A stretch of 64,000 nucleotides of DNA from Ianthella basta (lineage: Eukaryota > Porifera > Demospongiae > Verongiida > Ianthellidae), in the NCBI GenBank assembly GCA_964019415.1, contig OZ025881.1:4931121-4995120 (forward strand), given 5' to 3'. Below, piece by piece: positions 26,501-40,246 of this stretch. The notes under the pieces are model-generated. The model had not been told where the DNA came from and did not search any database. It saw only the letters and a list, made by a program, of their open reading frames with translations. A program made the translations under genes and the position numbers. Position 1 is the stretch's first letter. Each line of letters starts with the position of its first letter.

Positions 26501-29500
26501 GTACTATGCATACATATATATTAGCACTGTAATCACTGTACGTATCTGATTATGTCACTATGACTATGTAGATGTGACATTAAATGACACAGCTGGAGAA
26601 GGCTCTGTACAGCTGGTGGGAGGGGCTGGTCCACTGGAGGGACGTGTTGAGATCTTTCTCCTTGGCCAGTGGGGTACTGTTTGCAACTACAACTGGGATT
26701 TTGTTGATGCTACAGTGGTGTGCCATCAATTGGGGCACCTGAGAGCAGTGGGAGCACCTAGGTCTACTGCATTTGGAGCTGGCAGTGGTCCATCCTGGTA
26801 CAGCAATGTGAGGTGTACAGGGACAGAGATGAACCTGACTGAGTGCAGCAAGTCCTACTCTTTGTCTGGAACTGCCTGCTCACGTAGCCAATACGCAGTG
26901 GCTGTGTGTACAAGTGAGTTCTATCTGTAGTATCATTCCATTGCCCACTTTGCCTTTATACATACAACAGTGCACATACTGTGATGTCTCTGTGGCTTTA
27001 TTGCCTTGCTAGAGCATATGTACATATGTACAAGTCTGATGTGTATTCCATTGTACATGGATGATGATGTTCCAGTTAGATTTACAGCCAAGCTGCAAGT
27101 TATGTACTGTCTAGAGCGTAGGATGTCACATGATGATTGGAAATCCAACACTATCTACAAAACATTACCGATGAACAAAGCATAAGCAACAAAGTTACGG
27201 AGTCAGAGTTTAGATTCTTGGCGAGCCCACTCTATGTGGTGACAACACATTGCTACAATTCTGACCTGGCACACTCTAGTAACCTTTAATTAGTGGACTG
27301 CAAGCCAACATGCTTAAGACCTTGCTACAGATACAACTTTTGGCAGACAATCCTCATTCTTTCTCTTAGGTTGTGCCAATTCAGAGTGCTGTATGCACTG
27401 GCATGGAGCTGAACCTTTACACTTTTAATCAATGCATGTACACCGCTTACTATAATGCCCTATATACTCAAACAGTTAATGCCACCATCATGCAGTGAGG
27501 TCCAAAAACTTATAGTTGACTAATGGGACTAGAGGAGTCGGTGAGGCAGAGATAAAACCTATGACTAAGGAATTGAAGGATGCATAAATCATATGCATTG
27601 ATGTTTCATTGACAGTTGGAGAAGTTTATTCCAAGCTCCTTTGTGTTGTCAGGGTAAGCGACACTGTCCCTCTTGGCCTCTTCAGAAGGATCTTACTTTT
27701 CATGTTGTAAACATGTATGTAACACCATCAGTGGATTGTTCAACAACTTCCTTCCTCGGCAAAAAATTAGAACGTCTGATTACAATTCCTGTCATAATTA
27801 TATTGATGCCCTGTGAAGAATTCCCCTGCCTTTGACTCGCTTGGTAGGGTCAGTAGATTCCTAGATGTAATCGTTAGTATTATTTAATGCATTATCTAAA
27901 TTATTTTAATTCCTATGTTGATTGATACTACATATGTTAATCAATCAATGTAATTCCTATGAAATAATATTATATAGCACATAATTGCATATGACTAATT
28001 GTTGTCCTACAGAGATTGATGCATCTATGGAAGATATAGAAAAGATTGTTGGTCCCTAATCAGTGTGTGGGCAGGAGCTGGCAATTTTCTTATTTTTTAT
28101 ATTATATGCATAGCATGTTGTAGGATCTGTCTCATAGTATATTTCATATAGTCCTGCCTGTGATGTATATATTACCCTTCAACATGGCATATTATTTTGC
28201 TTACAGATTCATTGATAAATGAAACGGCAGAAGAAGGCACTGTTCAACTGGTGGAGGGGTCTACTCCACTAGACGGACATGTTGAGATCTATCATTTTGG
28301 TTTATGGGGCACTGTGTGTGACCATAACTGGGATCTTGCAGATGCTACAGTTGTGTGCCTTCAGTTGGGATATCTGAGAGCAGTGGGAGCACCTAGGTCT
28401 GCTGCATTTGGAGCTGGCAGTGATCTATTCTGGTACAGCAGTTTGAGGTGTGTAGGGACTGAGAGGAACCTGACTGAGTGCAGCAACTCTTTTTCTTCCC
28501 ATGGAAGTACCTGCTCTCGTTCTCGAGTTGCTGGAGTAGTGTGCTCAAGTGAGTCATATACAGCACCAAAGAGGCAGCTGCATGCTATAGTAATTACTTA
28601 GGCAACTTCTAGGAATTAAAGTATATGTTTCATTATTTTTGTAATCAGCCAGATTTGCAAACAGAAATTGCATGATATCCATAAATTTGCAGCTAGGTAC
28701 ATTGTTCTGATAAGACTTGCTTTAGCTTCTAAAGCATAAAGTCCATAAGAATATTCAGTGCAGATGACCTGCGTTGGTGTATGGATTTTCATTTTACAAA
28801 GCATGATAATCAACTGTTGGCTATATTTGAGTGAACTTTAATGCAGCCTTAAGCTTGTATTTATCTGTGAGCGTCATTCACCCTAAGTCATATCACTTGA
28901 GTCCGTGGAGGAGAAGCTGTCAGGTTTGATTACCACCTTCCAATCCTCTTGTATGTACATTGTCAATAGTAATTGCCTTAATTATTGCAGCTGCCTTATT
29001 GCTATACAACTGTAAGAGTCCACCACATCATTCCTTCCTCCTGCAGAATGGTATCACTAACAGTGATGGCTGATTACAGATAGCCAATTATAACGTCAGT
29101 CTGATAACTGGCCCCAAAATTCAAAATTATACGTATACATGGACATGGCATGCAGAAATCTACATACGTACAGAGATACATAGTTAATGTTGATAGGTAT
29201 ATTGTTTATATAGCTGCATAAATGGTGTAATTGGATAGTGTAATTGTTACTGCAATGACTGTGTTTATGCACTGTAGATGCCACAATTAATGACACAGCT
29301 GAGGAAGGCACTGTCAGACTAGTGGGAGGGGGCAGTCCATTGGAAGGGCGAATTGAAGTCTTTCTCCTTGGCCACTGGGGCACAGTCTGCAATTCCAACT
29401 GGGATTTCATTGATGCTAGAGTGGTGTGCCATCAATTGGGGTACCTGAGAGCAGTGGGAGCACCTAGGTCTGCTGCATTTGGAGTTGGCAGTGGTCTGTC

Positions 29501-32500
29501 CTGGTACAACAATGTGCAGTGTACAGGAACTGAGATGAACCTGACTGAGTGCAACAAGTCCTTCTCTTTACATGGTGCTGCCTGCTCGCTTACTCAGTAT
29601 GCAGTAGCTGTATGTACAAGTGAGTTCTACTATGTTTGTAGTGTACTGTAGATCTCACTTTATAATATGATGCTGTTCTGTCTACTTTAAAACTTACTGT
29701 GCATAATTATTCTTAGAAATTCTGCTGTCTATATACAGTACTGTGTTACAATGGAGTGTATATACAATAAGAATGACCATGAAGAATAGTTGGTGGAAGA
29801 GTGATTGCTGAATATTACACCCACCAGCCTTCCGCACTAGTATTACAGTCTCAGCAGGCTGGGGAACCAAAGTCCTTTTGATGACAACCAGTGATTGCCT
29901 CCTCCCAGTTATCCAAAAAGATGGAATGTGTTTCCTTGCATGTGTATGTTTAGTACAGAGCTGGTGCCTGCACAGCACATTGTACCTGTACATAGACACC
30001 AGTAGAGATTTTATTTGCAGGGTACAAGTGAATTCAATCTAGTGTGGTGGTGGTGTATAAGTTGGCATACATTGCGCCTTATACTGTGAAGGTGGTGGTA
30101 ATGTTTATATGTGGGCTGCATGGTGATATATATAGCTATAATATAAGTTATAGCCCAAGGATGAGAGTGAACAGTAGCCAGAATATGATACAAGGCTGAG
30201 GCGAAGCCGAGGCTGAGTACTTAAATTCTGGCAGAAGTCCAAGTCCATGGGCTCAAACGTATTCATGCCCTATTGCTGTGGTGATTGAGCCGGAGCCCAA
30301 CCAAGCCTGCAAACCATAGACCCATTATCCAGCCCATTGCCATGGCAATGGGGTCTAAGTACAAGTATGGGAGTTGTTGATGGAATGTGCATGTTTGTGG
30401 ATTACGTACATTATGTTGCTTATGCATTGTACATTACACCTTGCACTGTACACAGATGCACTGTTAAATGATACAGCTGAGGAAGGTACTGTTCGATTGA
30501 TAGGAGGAGGCACTCCACTTGAAGGACGCGTTGAGGTCTTCCTCCTTGATGCTTGGGGCACTGTATGTGATTACAATTGGGATCTTGTAGATGCTACAGT
30601 TGTGTGTCATCAGTTGGGGTACCTGAGAGCAGTGGGAGCACCTAGGTCTGCTGCATTTGGAGCTGGCAGTGGTCCATCCTGGTACAGCAATGTGAGGTGT
30701 GCAGGGACAGAAAAGAACCTGACTGAATGCAGCAAGTCCTATTCCTCACAAGGAAGTGCCTGCCTCCATTCTCAAGATGCTGGAGTAGTATGTTCCAGTG
30801 AGTCTAACATCATGTCTGGCCTGCATAGTTTCATATTCTTGCAGGACCAAGTCCTTGCATTCAAAATGAGGTATGAAGTATGTGAATATGTAAGGATAGT
30901 CACCAGCAAATATAATACACAGCACCAACTAACAAGCTGACTTATATTAATGTAGGAGGCTACAATGCCTAACCAGCAATAACTATTCATCTCTCTTATT
31001 GTACTGACTTGGGTACACACATACGTAGTACGCAAAGACGTACATTTGGTGAATGCATGATGATGATGATGAATGTACCTAGCTAATGAATGCTTAATGT
31101 TGCACACCCCATTCCTACCATGGGGTTGAGAGTGACTACAGTGGTTTGTTCTCATACTTCAATACCTACCTGTCCGTTGACCTATAGAGCAAGAGGAACC
31201 ACCGTGCATAGGGCTGGAGCCTCTTTTGCCATTAAGGGGGTGAACTACCCCACAATGTACCCCTGTGCGTGACACCTGTTGTATAGCATGACGTCATAAT
31301 GCTTCATGTAAAGGGAGTGACGCCATACCGTTTCCTGTGACTGATGTAACGCATGAAATTTCCTGTTACAGTAGCAGAAGTGACATTACAACAGGTGTAG
31401 CCAGCACATAGGTAACACCTGGGAAAATGGCCCACTACCCTTATCGCACCTTAAAGGCGGAGAGAAAAGTAAAGGCAAAAACAAAAGAAAAAAGGGAAAG
31501 GAATAAAATTGTGAGACAGAGCTTCAATGTCACTTCAGACAACAGTCAAGAGCAAGGTTGTTAGAGACGTTACATGCGCTCATTTCATTCTCTCCTAACA
31601 GTAGACCTAATGTGGTCTTGCTGCAACACCATGACCATTGCGCCATTTGCAGTCTGATGATACACATGTAGTTCAATTCAGACATGTGACCAGGCCAGAA
31701 GTGTCAGTAGGGGTACTGACATTAACTACGTTCAACATGTTAAACTACGTATAAACTGTATCAGCTACTGATAGCTACAGAATGAGAACAGACAATGTCT
31801 GCAATGTAAGGTGGTATGCTTATGCTATCTAAGATTGCATGCCAATGCATCCTCTGGTCCTGCCAATAGGAATAGACTTTATCTTTGACTATGCCAGGCC
31901 CTGCTACAGTGTACCATTTTGACTTGTGATAGTGATTCACGACCAGGTTGATATATGCAGGAAGCTCCCCTGACTCAAACTTATAATAAGTGTGTATATC
32001 CAGATCCTTATATTATAAAGACAGCAACCTCTGGTCCAATGTATGTATCAAGTAGTCTCAATGACAATTGGGTGAAGTGTGCTGATCAGCAGGCACACAT
32101 ATATACAGATTTTCTGTCCTTCATCTCCTCTGCTTGTGCAGCCACCAAGCCAGACTCTCACAGTATTTCTAGGGGAAAACGTAATATTATGTTTATATAA
32201 TTATGATTGTAGCTATGATGCTAATGGTATTCATGAATTGTAGATCATCTGCTGAATGACACAGCAACTGAGGGCAGCATCCGTTTGATAAATGGATCTG
32301 GTTCTCATAAGGGACGTGTTGAGATATTCCTCCTTGGCCACTGGGGCACTATATGTGATCGGTACTGGGATCTTGCAGATGCTACAGTTGTGTGCCATCA
32401 GTTGGGGTACCTGAGAGCAATGGGAGCACCTAGGTATGCTGCATTTGGAGCTGGCAGTGGTCCATCTTGGTACAACCGGGTGCACTGTACAGGGACTGAG

Positions 32501-35500
32501 CACAGCCTGATGGACTGCAGAAACAGTGGACTTACAGGAACTGCTTGTTCCCATTCTCGAGATGCAAGTGCAATCTGCACAAGTTAGTCAAATGCATCTC
32601 TACACAATGTACAATGTGAACTATGTACTGCTGTTGTTACACATAATTATATTGTTTTGCTGATTGTTGAATTCCAGATGTCCCACTGAGTGGTCTTGAT
32701 GCACCTGGCTGTGACTACTGTAACAATATAGAAGGGGATCTTTGCTACAGTAAGTTTGTTACACTAATTGTATTTGATAATGTTGTTAATAATGTGGACT
32801 GCAAGATTTGGCTGACTCAGTTTGATTGTTTTTGATGATGTGGACTATATCTATGTTGTACATGATTACACTTGACAGTGCCTCATTGGGTTTGTACCCT
32901 AGTGCTGTTTTTGCACGTGTACTCTAATTATAATCCTATATATAATTAACGTATTAAAATATAATTTAATAATGAGCCCAGGCACACATGTGCACTGCCT
33001 GTGATAATATACAACAAGAACACACTGTTATATGCATATAAATCAGATTGCGAGTCATGCAAGGAAAATTTTATATATGAGCAGTCTGTGAGTTTTTGTT
33101 GCTTTAGGTATGTGCGTATGACTCTGTGATGGTTAGTTCAGTGGAATCTGGGAATCGGGGAATGAACTGAGGCTTGGACCTTGATCCTCTGATGCACAAG
33201 ATTGCTGATCTCAGGAGTGAGTAGCCAAGATGGCATCTCAGCCAACCCATTGTGGTCGCATAGGACTGGTTTCTCCTTTCCAATAGGAGGTGTGCTAGCC
33301 TCCGGTAGAAGATAGTAGTAGCTCTACCCATGCTCCCAGTTGTGCTGAAGACAAGAGGAGTGAAGGATCCGTGCTCCACTTCAATGATCCTTTGTTCATA
33401 CAATCTCTTCTTCATCTTCTCATGGTGGTTGAGGCTTGAGTGCAATGAGAATTTTCAGTTAGGCTTGGCGAAAGGATTGAATACCTTAACATTAAAGAAT
33501 GCCATCTGTCTATTCCCCCAGAAATCCCTTGCCGCTATGTTCACTCTTGCCTGGTCTTGGGCGTTGGCCGTGTTACGGTTCAGCTCTTCTCCTGTCAGGG
33601 GTTGCAATCCAGGCTCAAGCTTGACATCGTGGCACACCTCAGTCAGCAACATTCCAGTGAGGTCTCATACCTCGTTATGTCTGATCATTGGAAAAGCCCC
33701 CCTTGGGCTGCTGAGAGCATGCTCAACCGTGAAGGTCTCATCACATACATATTTGGAAGGCAACCTTTCTGGTAACCAACCATATCTCAGTGCAATGGCG
33801 TCTCTAAACTCACTTTTGGACAGATGGAAGCCGTACATTTCTAAGGGGAGAGTGGTCAGCCAGGAGGATGATCCCTTGTCCTTCGCAAGCTCAACTGTCT
33901 TCGTGAGATGCTCTGGCACATCTATGGAAGAGGCGATCTCTGCATCTTTGGTCTTCTTGGCCGATTTGCTCTTAAGCTTAATTTGAGACCGCTCATCATA
34001 GATGGAGTCATTCACTTCATGCTCTTGGTCCACGATGCAGTTGATTATTGGACTGCAGAAGTCTTGTGAAGCATGGTAGTGGTCCAGGGGGGATTGGGTA
34101 AAATCGATGATACCAAGTCCCCCTAGTCTTTGTAGTAGGGCCAAGAGTTTACGTTCAACATCTGAGATCGCTGACTTGCCAGCTAGGGCAGGGAAAAAAC
34201 TACTCCTAATGTGGTCTTCAAGTGGAGAAAGCAGCACAGCATCACCTGGTGTGGTTCTCAAGGCATAGGTTAGTTTGTGTTTGAAGCCATGGACAAAACC
34301 ACAGTAGGCAGCATGGGGCTCCGTTCTTGCTATCTCATTGAGGTTTGATAGTTCAGATAGCCACTTGTCCACTTTCTTTTCAAAGAAAAGGTCAAGGAAG
34401 TCATCTTCTCCAATCACTGAGCTTAGGTGTTTGTGACCACTAATAGTGATGTTCACTCCTAGATCCAAAAAAGACTTCTAGCTTCTTCAACGTAATCTTC
34501 TTTGACCACAAGCCACGATTTGGCCGCATTTGGATGGTATTCAAAAGAGGATCCAATTTCTGTTAGCTTTGACTACCACCGATGCAGATCAGCAAGACTT
34601 CCCCCTGCCGAGGTGTCGTCCGCAAACCAGAGTTGGTGTGCAATGCGGTTGAGTTGTCGAATGAGAGGGAGTATGCCGATTGAGTACATTGAGGTGGCAA
34701 GCGGGTCACCTTGAGTGGTGCCCTCACATGACATTAGACATTCACCCTCAATGAATAGAGAAGGATCTTGCCTGTAAGTGTTGATCAGTGGTATTGCTAG
34801 TGCAGGACAGAGGGCCTGGATGTTGATTAGGGCTGCCCACCTGTTCAAGCAGTTAAAGGCGTTTGTTGAATCTGCAAAGAGTACTGCTTCGCAACTGGGG
34901 TTATCAAACATTTTCCTCATTGCATGAACCCCCACTTCACATCCTGCTTCCATTCCTGCACACAATTGGCTGCAGCCTGCTACTTGTTTGATTTCACCCT
35001 GTCTGGCCCCAACAATAGCCTTACTGATAGCTCTTCTAACCACCTCTCCGATACCAATGGGCCTAACTCCTGGCATTTTATCCAATGCTATTAACCTGCT
35101 TGCTGTAAGGCAGCTGAGGCCTTCGGGATCCACATAGGTTGTAGAAATCTTCTCAGCAAGTAGCGCTAAGCTGGCACAGAGATCATTTGAGGCATGCATG
35201 AAGGATGTGCATAGACACTTCCAAAATGCAGCATCGGTACCTGATGGTCCAGCACCTCCGGTTGTCTTCAGAAAGGCCTTGCGGATAGAGTTGACATCAA
35301 TGGACTCAAACACCACTGGATGGAACTCTTGTTCCAGTTCAGAGATGACTGTACTAGGGTCTACTTCTCATTTCGGTGGATATTTGGCTTTAAGCTCCTC
35401 CAGCACAGTCCTGGTTTCTCCATTGGATGACTCGACCATCTCACCGATAGAGAGGACTGATGCTTCATTGCAGCCTTCACCTTCCCTTGCTTCATGAGCT

Positions 35501-38500
35501 TGCTGAAGGTCTTGGCCCGACATTCTCTTTGCTTCTTATGCGGGGCACTACTGAGCTTTGATTGGAAGGCCTGTCCTTCCTTGACTAATGCTGGAATGTT
35601 ACCTTCCTTCCACAAGGTAAGTCTCCTCTCATGGCAATCAACCAACACTTTTGTTTTAGCATTGGGAAAGGGCTTTTGTAGGACCAGTGCAGGTAAGACC
35701 ATTACAGCCATAGGGCTGATGGACTCCAAGGCAGAGGACTCTGCATAGCACTTGAAGAGTCTGGAAACTTCAGACACAAATGCTAGGCCCATTTTACCGG
35801 AAGGAACACTGAAGATGTTTCTTCGCCATGTGACCACCTTTTTGTAGGACGCCTTTATGCTCTTGATGAAGCATGCTGCATCCACTCTCTCATTCCACTG
35901 AAAGTTCGGTCTGGCACAATGAACAAAGTTTGGTAGGCTGAAAGGATCTTCTGTCGACGAGAGGTGTTCACAATCGCTATCTTGAGGTGTAGCTTCAGTC
36001 GCGATGCTTTCCTCCTCAGCAAACGCTCTTACTGATGATGCATTGCTAGCATCCAAGTCTTCTCTGGAGACACAGGGCGTTTGACTTCTCTTCTTCTGAT
36101 TGGCGCAGCTTCCTTTCCTTTGGGGCTGACAGTTTGAACATGTTTTCCCGTTCTTCACACATAAACACCTCTGACAACAGCCACGGCCACGAACACTGCA
36201 TGGGCAACATTGGGACATATTCTCAGGAAATCTTGATTGTGAATCAAGGGAGAAGATTCTTCAGAATCTAGAATGAATCTGTCAACCTTTCACCAAAAAC
36301 AAACCATCATGAATCATATACTGAATGCCATTTTTTACAATTTTTTACAATTTTTTTCCTATATATAATGGAGCAAGCCCGAGTATCCATGTTCCATATT
36401 CCTGGCACCGTTTCGTATTCTTAGGGCATTCCATATTCTTGGCTTTTTGTGATGGACAAGGGGAAAAATAATCACAGGCACCGAGGTACACGGACTTAAC
36501 ACAGCAGAGACAAACCAAATGTTATAGTTGATATAATGGTTAGTAGTTAGTCATAGTTAGCCCATCACTTGGGCTTCGGCATGCATGAGTGTGAAATCAA
36601 ATGGAGCAATCGGGTGATGCAGCGATCTTGATCCTCTGATAGCGCGAATGGATGATCTAAGAAGGGCAAATGAAATCTTGCAGCGAATCAGAAACATCAT
36701 CTTGGAGAAGCAGATCTTCTTCTTCTCAGCCAGGATGTCAGCTAGCCTCTTGAAGAAAATAGTGCATTCTCTTGCCATTCCTCCCATTGACAAAAAAACT
36801 AGAGGCGTAAATGATGCTCTCTCAACTTTGCGCACTCTCTCACCATAGCTTCTCTTCTTCTCACCCTCATGCTGCTTGTAGATTGCCTTGAGCTCTTTCT
36901 GGCAATAGAATGGGGCAATTGGGTAAAAACCCTTACATCCAAAAAGGCATTCCTTCCTTTTGACCAAAAGTAACTCACTTTGATGTCAAGTCACGCCTCA
37001 TCATCACGATTGCTTGAGCGGAAGTTGAATTCCTCATCATCAAGGGCTTGCAGTGGAGGTTCTACGGACACACCTTTACATGTCTCTGCAAGAAGGGCAG
37101 CAGTCAGGTCACGCACTTCATTGTGCCACAGGGTGGGCAGCCCACCTTTGTGGCAGATCATTACGTGGGCCACAGAGAATGGCTTGCCGCAGGCGCACTT
37201 TGAGCTTAGGTCTGGCAGTTGCCAGCCATACCACAAACTGAGAGCATCAGTAAATGAGCTCTTGCTGAGACAAAAGCCATGCTCCTCCACAGGTACAGCA
37301 GACAGCCATGTAGAGGCACCCGGCTCACAAGCACAGTCTAATAGCCTCCTACTTGGTGGCTCCAGGGCATCATAGATCCTTGCAAAGTTGCTCTCCTGAT
37401 GCTCTTTCTTCCTTCTCTTGATGTCATTGATGGAGGTGTTTGCTGTAGTAGGATCCTGACTGAATACTGTTTCTTGGGTGATGATGGATTGAACCATGGA
37501 TGCTGTGATTTCTCTAGAAGCATCGCGTTCGTGGTCAGCTGTGGAAGTAGGATCTGTCAAACCTAATCCACCCAGCTTTGTTGGGAGAGCCAATAGTGCC
37601 CGCTCCTCCCATGAGCATGGGGGTCTTCTAGTGGTGGTAGGGATGAGCTTCTGTTGTATTGCATCTTCCACAGGTTGCAGGAGATGACCACAATTAGCCA
37701 CTGTTCTACACACATAGTTCCATTTGTTTATTGTGCCATGCACAAATGCTGCATAAGCAGCCTGTGGCTGACTACCTGCAACTTCAGCAATCTTCTCCAC
37801 CTCCATTCTCCATTCATCCACCTTGTGCTTCAAGTATTCTTCCATGAAGGGGACTGATCCGAGTGCACCTCCCAAATGCCACTTTCCTTCAGTGGTAATA
37901 ATGATGCCAGTTGCCCCAAACACTGCTTGGGCTGCCTCCTCATCATCCGGGTGTATGACTAGGCAGGTTTTAGATGCCTTTGGATGGTATCCAAAAGATG
38001 GACCCAAGGTGGATAGCGCATCCCACCACTGCCTCAGTCCTTTGAAAGATCCTGCCCCAAAGGCATCATCTGCAAACCAGACCTGAGAAAGTGATTCACA
38101 GATCTCACTCAACTTGAGCAGAACTTGGAGAGGGACAAGCAAGAGGGCAAACATGGCCATACCAAGTGGGTCACCTTGTGTGGTACCCTCTTCACAGAGT
38201 AGTTCCCCTCCCCTTGACACAATCAGGCGACTTGGTATCCAGTAGCAGTTGTTTAAGACAATAGCAAGTGCAGGACAAACATAGGAGATGTTGTGAAGTG
38301 CTACATTCCTATTCAAAGAGTTGAAAGCGTTCTCAGCATCTACAAGTAGCACCTCTTGGCTCTCCAGCTGTTTGAACAGTTCTGTCATGGCATGAACAGC
38401 CGCCTCACAACCACTAGGTATGCCAGTGCACATTTGCAGTGGCCCTGCTGATACCATAACATCCTTCTTTACAACAATCATTATGGCCTTGCAGATGATT

Positions 38501-40159
38501 CGCCTGGCTACCTCTCCAACCCCAATAGGGCGAACCCCAGGGTTCTTATTCAATGGGACCAGTCTGCATGCGATTAGTGCACCCAGTCCATCTGGTGGTA
38601 CCATAGTTGTGCAGATTCTACGGGCAACTCTTGCCAAGGCTTCACAAAGGTTCGATGAAACTTCCTTGTAAGAAGAGCACATTCTTTGCCAGGCTACAGC
38701 ATCCACTCCCAATGGTCCAGCAGCCTCTTTTGAATGCAAGGCAACGTTTTTGATAACATCTCCATTCAAGCACTCAAACATAATGGGGTCCATAGGCAAT
38801 GCATTTGGCAGGGCTTTGTCCAATAGGGCTGTTGGATCAGCTGGTTGTCCTTCAGGATGGAGGGACAGCAAAACATCTTTCACCACAAACCACAAACCAA
38901 ATGTTATAGTTATGGTGTAGCCATCATTAGTGGTAATGATGTCATCCATCTTCAATGGTGTTTTGGAAGTATGTCTTGACAGATAGTTAAGAGCACCTCA
39001 GACGTTCCCTGCAAACATCATTTTGCTGAAGGCCCGTGAAACAGACTCATTTGCTGTGCGCAGCTCGCTCTTTGGGAGGTGGGCTTGGATACAGCTCCCC
39101 TCATTAAGACAGCGTCGATGTCACCCACTTTCCAAAATGTTAAGCGTCTTCTGAGATGGTTAGTGTGGTCTTTTGCTTTGCTCTTTTGGAATGGCTTCTG
39201 TAGCAGCAGCACATGCATCAGCATGCATGCTTCTAAGGCAATACTCTCAAGGGTGGACTTACTGGTATTGGACTCAAACAGATCAGCAGTTTCCTGGATG
39301 AATGACTTGGCTACTTTACCCATAGGGAGTAGGAACAGGTTCCTTCGCCACTGTACAACTTCATCGTAGCCCTTGGAAACTTTTTCGCAGAATTCAACCC
39401 CACTTCAATTTCCCCAGATGAAGTTTGGCAGTTCAGATCTAGGCCCACCTTCCACCGAGCCTTCATTATCCACCCAATCAGCCTGAACTGGAGATGGCAA
39501 ATTATGCCCAACTTCTTGGGGGGCTTCTCTGGGAGCTTCACCTTCTCCTTCTTCAAACCCCTCTCCATCACCTTGTGGTTCTGGGGATGGTGCTGTTTCC
39601 TGATTCGACTCGACTTCCCCTGGATTGCTCATGTTCTTACATTTGTCCAATTTCATCGGCAAACAGTTCGAACAATTTCTTCAGGCTTTGGCACATCCAC
39701 ATCCTGAGCAAGTGCCATGTCTATTGCATTTACAGCAAGGCATGATTAGCTGATCTGTACGAAGATTTGTGCTGTCTCCCAAATCAGTAAATCATACTTC
39801 AACCGTCATTGACCGCCCTCTTGTCACTCGATCACCTCCGTATTCTTGGCTGCGTTCCATATTCTTAGCAGCATTTAGGGGATTGCACTGTGCATTCTGC
39901 TATCTCTGTTTGTCTGCACTTTGCCCTACTTCAGTTCAGAACAATGGGATTGCAAAAATGGAGAAGAAAGGGAAGGCGCTACCGGAAAGCAACCATTTTT
40001 CTCGGATACCGAAGCCATTTTGTATGTTGTGAACCGTGGTGTGAAATGCCTCTGAAGTTCAGCGATTGAATCGTTGCAACTGCCGAACGAAACCAGCTAC
40101 ATGCAATGCAAGTGCAGAGCAGAAGAGCAATGATTCTCCATGGTGATCTTTTTCTAATG

Positions 40160-40246
<87 letters not shown>

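Noticed and set aside
31272-31399. 12-bp inverted pair as a MITE or LTR
   Set aside because: Too short, with no target duplication or second copy in the window.
5229-32582. CRISPR-like or satellite array because of regularly repeated DNA
   Set aside because: The repeats are 339-363-bp coding exons with splice sites and conserved Cys, separated by unequal introns.
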